The notes under the pieces were generated by a model, which ran no database searches, had not been told where the DNA came from, and saw nothing but the letters and a program-made list of their open reading frames with translations. Shown here piece by piece: positions 35,417 to 38,450 of a DNA stretch of 38,450 nucleotides (within the stretch, counting starts at the first letter, position 1; each line of letters starts with the position of its first letter). Source of the stretch: an uncultured bacterium (GTDB taxonomy: Bacteria; Patescibacteriota; Minisyncoccia; Moranbacterales; UBA2206); the NCBI GenBank assembly GCA_903842445.1, contig CAIMLT010000027.1:1-38450 (forward strand). The letters run 5' to 3'. Position numbers and translations under genes: made by a program.

Positions 35417-35577
35417 CAAGGTTTCGTACGCAAGATTGTATCCTTTTTAGAATTATCTAAGAAAAATACTTTTGACTTACTCGCGAAAACTAAGGAGGGT
35501 GTTTTCACTTTCAAACTTACGCACGAAACTTTGAAAAACAACTTGAAAAAATGACAAATTTTCAAAAATAACACTAA
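35417..35577 (-). ncRNA. Candidate structured non-coding RNA with anti-SD-like loop
   Basis: Consensus promoter at 35584-35612; 22-nt inverted repeat arms 35417-35438/35512-35533; internal hairpin 35485-35506 with loop ACCCUCCUUA. Confidence 0.45.
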
Positions 35578-35583
35578 CTGGAT

Positions 35584-35612
35584 AGTATAGCATTAAACTT
35601 GATTTTTGTCAA
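35584..35612 (-). promoter_or_regulatory. Promoter TTGACA-N17-TATACT reading into the pth intergenic region
   Basis: -35 at 35607-35612, -10 at 35584-35589 on the minus strand. Confidence 0.75.
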
Positions 35613-35618
35613 ACAAAA

Positions 35619-35633
35619 AAGCCAGGGTGGCTT
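35619..35633 (-). terminator. Terminator AAGCCA-CCC-TGGCTT + T-rich tail
   Basis: Minus-strand hairpin followed by TTTTG. Confidence 0.5.
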
Positions 35634-35655
35634 AAAAAAGACCTACTTAGAATTC

Positions 35656-35688
35656 AAAAAACCACCCGGCTTTCGCAAGGTGGCTTTT
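35656..35688. terminator. Bidirectional terminator between pth region and NMP-kinase-like gene
   Basis: CCACC-N12-GGTGG flanked by AAAAAA (5') and CTTTTT (3'). Confidence 0.6.
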
Positions 35689-35710
35689 TGCCATTTTTTT
35701 ACAGTAAAGT

Positions 35711-36274
35711 TTATTTTGAAATCTTTTCCATCATATCATCAGTCTGTTTTTTTAGCTCTTCTGCTGTTCCATTATTGTTCATTGTGAACTCGGCATTTCT
35801 GCCAATTTCATGAATAGAAAGCTCCGTCAGCCTTCCTTCTTCTTCGAGGAATTGTTCAAGCGTTGCATCCGCCTCACCTTCTTTTTCTTTGCGCATCTTT
35901 GTTCTTTCATAACGAATCTTCAAATCGGCTGTTACATAGACAAGATAGAAATTCTCGCGATACTTCTTTTGGAATGGCTCGACATCTCCATGCATTCTGA
36001 TTCCATCAGCAATGATCAAATCGGCATCACTCTTTTCCATGTCTTGAATCAAAGAATCAATAATCACCGAAGGGCCATAACCCTCCTTGAGCACCAAAGC
36101 TAACTTTACCAAATTATCACGCGTTACCGGAAGATGTAAATCCTCCAGTGTTCGGCGCAAAATCTTGGAAGTTCCAAAGTGCACTGCACCATACTTTTCC
36201 AATAAATAATCAGAAACAGTGCCTTTGCCAGCTCCTTTTTCGCCAATTAGACCAATAATTATTTTTCTTTTCAT
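35711..36274 (-). CDS. P-loop nucleotide kinase (NMP/dephospho-CoA kinase-like)
   Basis: IIGLIGEKGAGKGTVSDYLLEKYGAVHFGTSKILR, IIADGIRMHGDVE. Confidence 0.8.
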   Translation of the reverse strand: MKRKIIIGLIGEKGAGKGTVSDYLLEKYGAVHFGTSKILRRTLEDLHLPVTRDNLVKLALVLKEGYGPSVIIDSLIQDMEKSDADLIIADGIRMHGDVEPFQKKYRENFYLVYVTADLKIRYERTKMRKEKEGEADATLEQFLEEEGRLTELSIHEIGRNAEFTMNNNGTAEELKKQTDDMMEKISK

Positions 36275-36350
36275 GCTAGTTTTTATTTACTATTAGAAAC
36301 TAAAAGCAAAAAATCCCAGTATTAAACTGAAAGATTTTGCTAAAACAGAT

Positions 36351-37040
36351 TTAGACTGCGATCTTAAAACCTACTCCCATTGTTGAACAAATGGAAACAG
36401 TTTTTATTAATTTTCCCTTAAGACTAGCTGGTTTCACCTTTTCTACGCTTTCCAAGAATGCTTTAATATTTTCCAAAAGCTTTTCGTCAGTAAAGGATAA
36501 TTTACCGACAACTTGATGGATATTTCCAGAATTATCAGTTTTGTAGGCTGCGCGACCTTTTTTGAGCGCATCTACCGTTTCTTTGATTTTTGTCGTTACG
36601 GTTTCTGTTTTCGGATTTGGCATAAGCCCTTTAGGTCCGAGAATTTTTGCAACAACAGCCAATTTTGGCATCATTTCCGGCGTTGCAACCAGAACATCAA
36701 AACCACCATCGTCAGAAAAAATCTTACCGCTCTTAATTCTTTCAATGAGTTCTTCTCCGCCAAAAATTTCTGCTCCAGCTTTTTTTGCTTCATCAAGACT
36801 AGTAGAAGTGATAACCGCAACTTTCTTGTTTTTGCCCGTGCCATGCGGCAAAGAAACAGCGCTGCGAATTTGCTGATCAGTTTTTTTCGGATCAATTCCA
36901 GTTTTAACATGCACCTCAACTGATTCGTCAAACTTGGCAATTTTATTATCCCGAACAAGCTGCATTACTTCTTCCAAAGAATATATTTTTTCCCGATCTA
37001 GCTTCTCCACTAGGGCGCGATACTTTTTTCCGTGTGTCAT
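36351..37040 (-). CDS. rplA: 50S ribosomal protein uL1
   Basis: MTHGKKYRALVEKLDREK, LPHGTGKNKKVAVI, GPKGLMPNPKTETVT. Confidence 0.96.
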   Translation of the reverse strand: MTHGKKYRALVEKLDREKIYSLEEVMQLVRDNKIAKFDESVEVHVKTGIDPKKTDQQIRSAVSLPHGTGKNKKVAVITSTSLDEAKKAGAEIFGGEELIERIKSGKIFSDDGGFDVLVATPEMMPKLAVVAKILGPKGLMPNPKTETVTTKIKETVDALKKGRAAYKTDNSGNIHQVVGKLSFTDEKLLENIKAFLESVEKVKPASLKGKLIKTVSICSTMGVGFKIAV

Positions 37041-37107
37041 ATAATTTTTGTGGTAATAGCGACTTTTTAAATCTCCCACTAATTAAAAAATTAAACAAAT
37101 ATACTAA

Positions 37108-37533
37108 TTATCCTTCAATCTTCACGCCCATGCTTCTTGCAGTTCCGGCAATAATTTTTTCTGCCGCTTCCACGTCATTCGCGTTAAGATCTGACATTTT
37201 TTTCTCAGCAATTTCTCGCAGCTTTGCTACAGTAATTTTGCCAACCTTATCTTTTAACGGATTGCCTGCTCCTTTTTCTACACCAGCCGCTTTTCTAAGC
37301 AAATCTGATGCTGGAGGAGTTTTCAAAACAAAGTCAAAACTTCTGTCTTCATAAATCGTAATTTCAGCCGGGATAATATCGCCCATCTTATCTTTTGTCG
37401 CGTCATTAAACTTAGCACAAAAATCACCAATATTAATTCCGTGCTGACCCAAGGCTGGTCCGACTGGAGGCGCTGGATTTGCTTTTCCTGCTTGAATTTG
37501 CAACTTAACCACTGTTTTAATTTTCTTTGCCAT
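37108..37533 (-). CDS. rplK: 50S ribosomal protein uL11
   Basis: [43 protein letters not shown]. Confidence 0.97.
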   Translation of the reverse strand: MAKKIKTVVKLQIQAGKANPAPPVGPALGQHGINIGDFCAKFNDATKDKMGDIIPAEITIYEDRSFDFVLKTPPASDLLRKAAGVEKGAGNPLKDKVGKITVAKLREIAEKKMSDLNANDVEAAEKIIAGTARSMGVKIEG

Positions 37534-37552
37534 AATTGTAATACTAATAAAA

Positions 37553-38098
37553 TTATAATTTATGAATCTGCAGAAAGTCGAGCTCCACTGGTGTTTCTCG
37601 GCCAAAAATAGAAACCAAAACTTTTACTCGGCCTTTTTCTTCATCCACTTCGTTTACCTTACCATCGAATTCCTTAAATGGTCCGTCAATGATTTTTACC
37701 ATATCTCCTGTTTTTACATCGATTTTATATTTCGGCTCATCTACTCCCATCCGTTTTTTAAGCATTTCGATTTCTTTTGGATCAACCGGAGTTGGTGTTG
37801 TGCCAAGACCAATAAAACCAGTAACATTTGGAGTATTTCGAACAACATACCAAGAAGCATCAGTAACAATCATATCAACAAGCACGTATCCAGGATAGAT
37901 TCGCTCTTCAATTACCGTTCTCTTACCAGCCTTAATCTTAATTTTCTTTTCAATCGGCACCATCACATCAAAGATAAACTCCTGCATATCCATTGATTCA
38001 ATTCTTTGTTTTAAGTTACGCGACACATTGTCCTCATAGCCTGAATAGGTATGGAGCACATACCAAGATCTTCCGTGATGTTGTGATTGTTTTGCCAT
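37553..38098 (-). CDS. nusG: Transcription termination/antitermination protein NusG
   Basis: [47 protein letters not shown] motif [35 protein letters not shown]. Confidence 0.97.
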   Translation of the reverse strand: MAKQSQHHGRSWYVLHTYSGYEDNVSRNLKQRIESMDMQEFIFDVMVPIEKKIKIKAGKRTVIEERIYPGYVLVDMIVTDASWYVVRNTPNVTGFIGLGTTPTPVDPKEIEMLKKRMGVDEPKYKIDVKTGDMVKIIDGPFKEFDGKVNEVDEEKGRVKVLVSIFGRETPVELDFLQIHKL

Positions 38099-38131
38099 TG
38101 TTTTTAGAAACTAAAACTAATTAAAAATTGC

Positions 38132-38317
38132 TTATTTCAATATAAATGTCTTCAAGAGATATTCAAAAATAAAATCTAAACCACCCAAAAAAAATGACAA
38201 AACCAAGCTAATTCCAATCACCGTCAAAGTATAATTGATAGTTTGCTTTTTTGTGGGCCAATTAACTTTTTGCAATTCTGCTTTAGCTTCTTTTAAGAAT
38301 TGGGCGATTTTGTTCAT
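38132..38317 (-). CDS. secE: Preprotein translocase subunit SecE
   Basis: KEAKAELQKVNWPTKKQTINYTLTVIGISLVLSFFLGGLDFIF; upstream of nusG. Confidence 0.93.
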   Translation of the reverse strand: MNKIAQFLKEAKAELQKVNWPTKKQTINYTLTVIGISLVLSFFLGGLDFIFEYLLKTFILK

Positions 38318-38338
38318 AACCATTTTTTAAGCTTTTTT

Positions 38339-38358
38339 AAAAGCCCTTTGGGGCTTTT
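38339..38358 (-). promoter_or_regulatory. Leader hairpin (possible attenuator/terminator) upstream of secE
   Basis: Minus strand AAAAGCCC-CAAA-GGGCTTTT lying just after the predicted TSS. Confidence 0.45.
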
Positions 38359-38371
38359 TTATAGTGTCTTC

Positions 38372-38400
38372 ATCGTATATTATTTTTGATTTTTTGTCAA
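38372..38400 (-). promoter_or_regulatory. Promoter TTGACA-N17-TACGAT for secE-nusG-rplK-rplA
   Basis: -35 at 38395-38400, -10 at 38372-38377 on the minus strand. Confidence 0.6.
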
Positions 38401-38450
38401 ATATGCAAAATCACAAAGCTCAGTTTAATAGATATATCAACAAAGTTCTT

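Noticed and set aside
1-38450. CRISPR arrays, prophage, IS elements, inteins or group I/II introns
   Set aside because: No regularly spaced direct repeats, transposase, integrase or phage genes found; conserved genes likely to host inteins or introns read through without interruption

Overview
The window is a compact, AT-rich bacterial chromosome segment. Its gene content suggests Candidate Phyla Radiation / Patescibacteria (inference only). It carries housekeeping genes: pheS-pheT-valS, secF/secD/secA plus a Nudix gene, tyrS, alaS, mnmA, dprA-topA-rel, parA/parB, one tRNA-Leu(CAA), a GatB/YqeY-like gene, rpsU, a HIT gene, hisS, lepB, an LCP-family gene, pth and secE-nusG-rplK-rplA. Nothing indicates a prophage, transposon or CRISPR array. 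The observations most worth a second look are: (1) SecD carries a parvulin-type PPIase insertion whose strand order looks circularly permuted. (2) An intergenic unit at ~35417-35577 has a consensus minus-strand promoter, a 22-nt imperfect inverted repeat whose mismatches become G-U pairs only in the minus-strand RNA, and an anti-Shine-Dalgarno-like loop (candidate structured ncRNA). (3) Short GC-rich palindromic repeats are inserted in frame in ValS and PheT and lie at the 5' ends of the HIT and secF ORFs. (4) A sigma region 4 + HARE-HTH-like protein is transcribed divergently from dprA-topA-rel, with the two -35 hexamers overlapping. (5) Several promoters place the predicted +1 at or next to the ATG (leaderless candidates: pheS, secD, dprA). 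(6) A TraD/HerA-like ATPase with a C-terminal zinc ribbon sits with a membrane partner and an unlisted 50-aa TM peptide. (7) Small unlisted ORFs/RNAs include a 48-aa zinc-ribbon protein and a ~170-nt promoter-to-terminator unit next to alaS. All were read by eye; no searches or folding programs were run.
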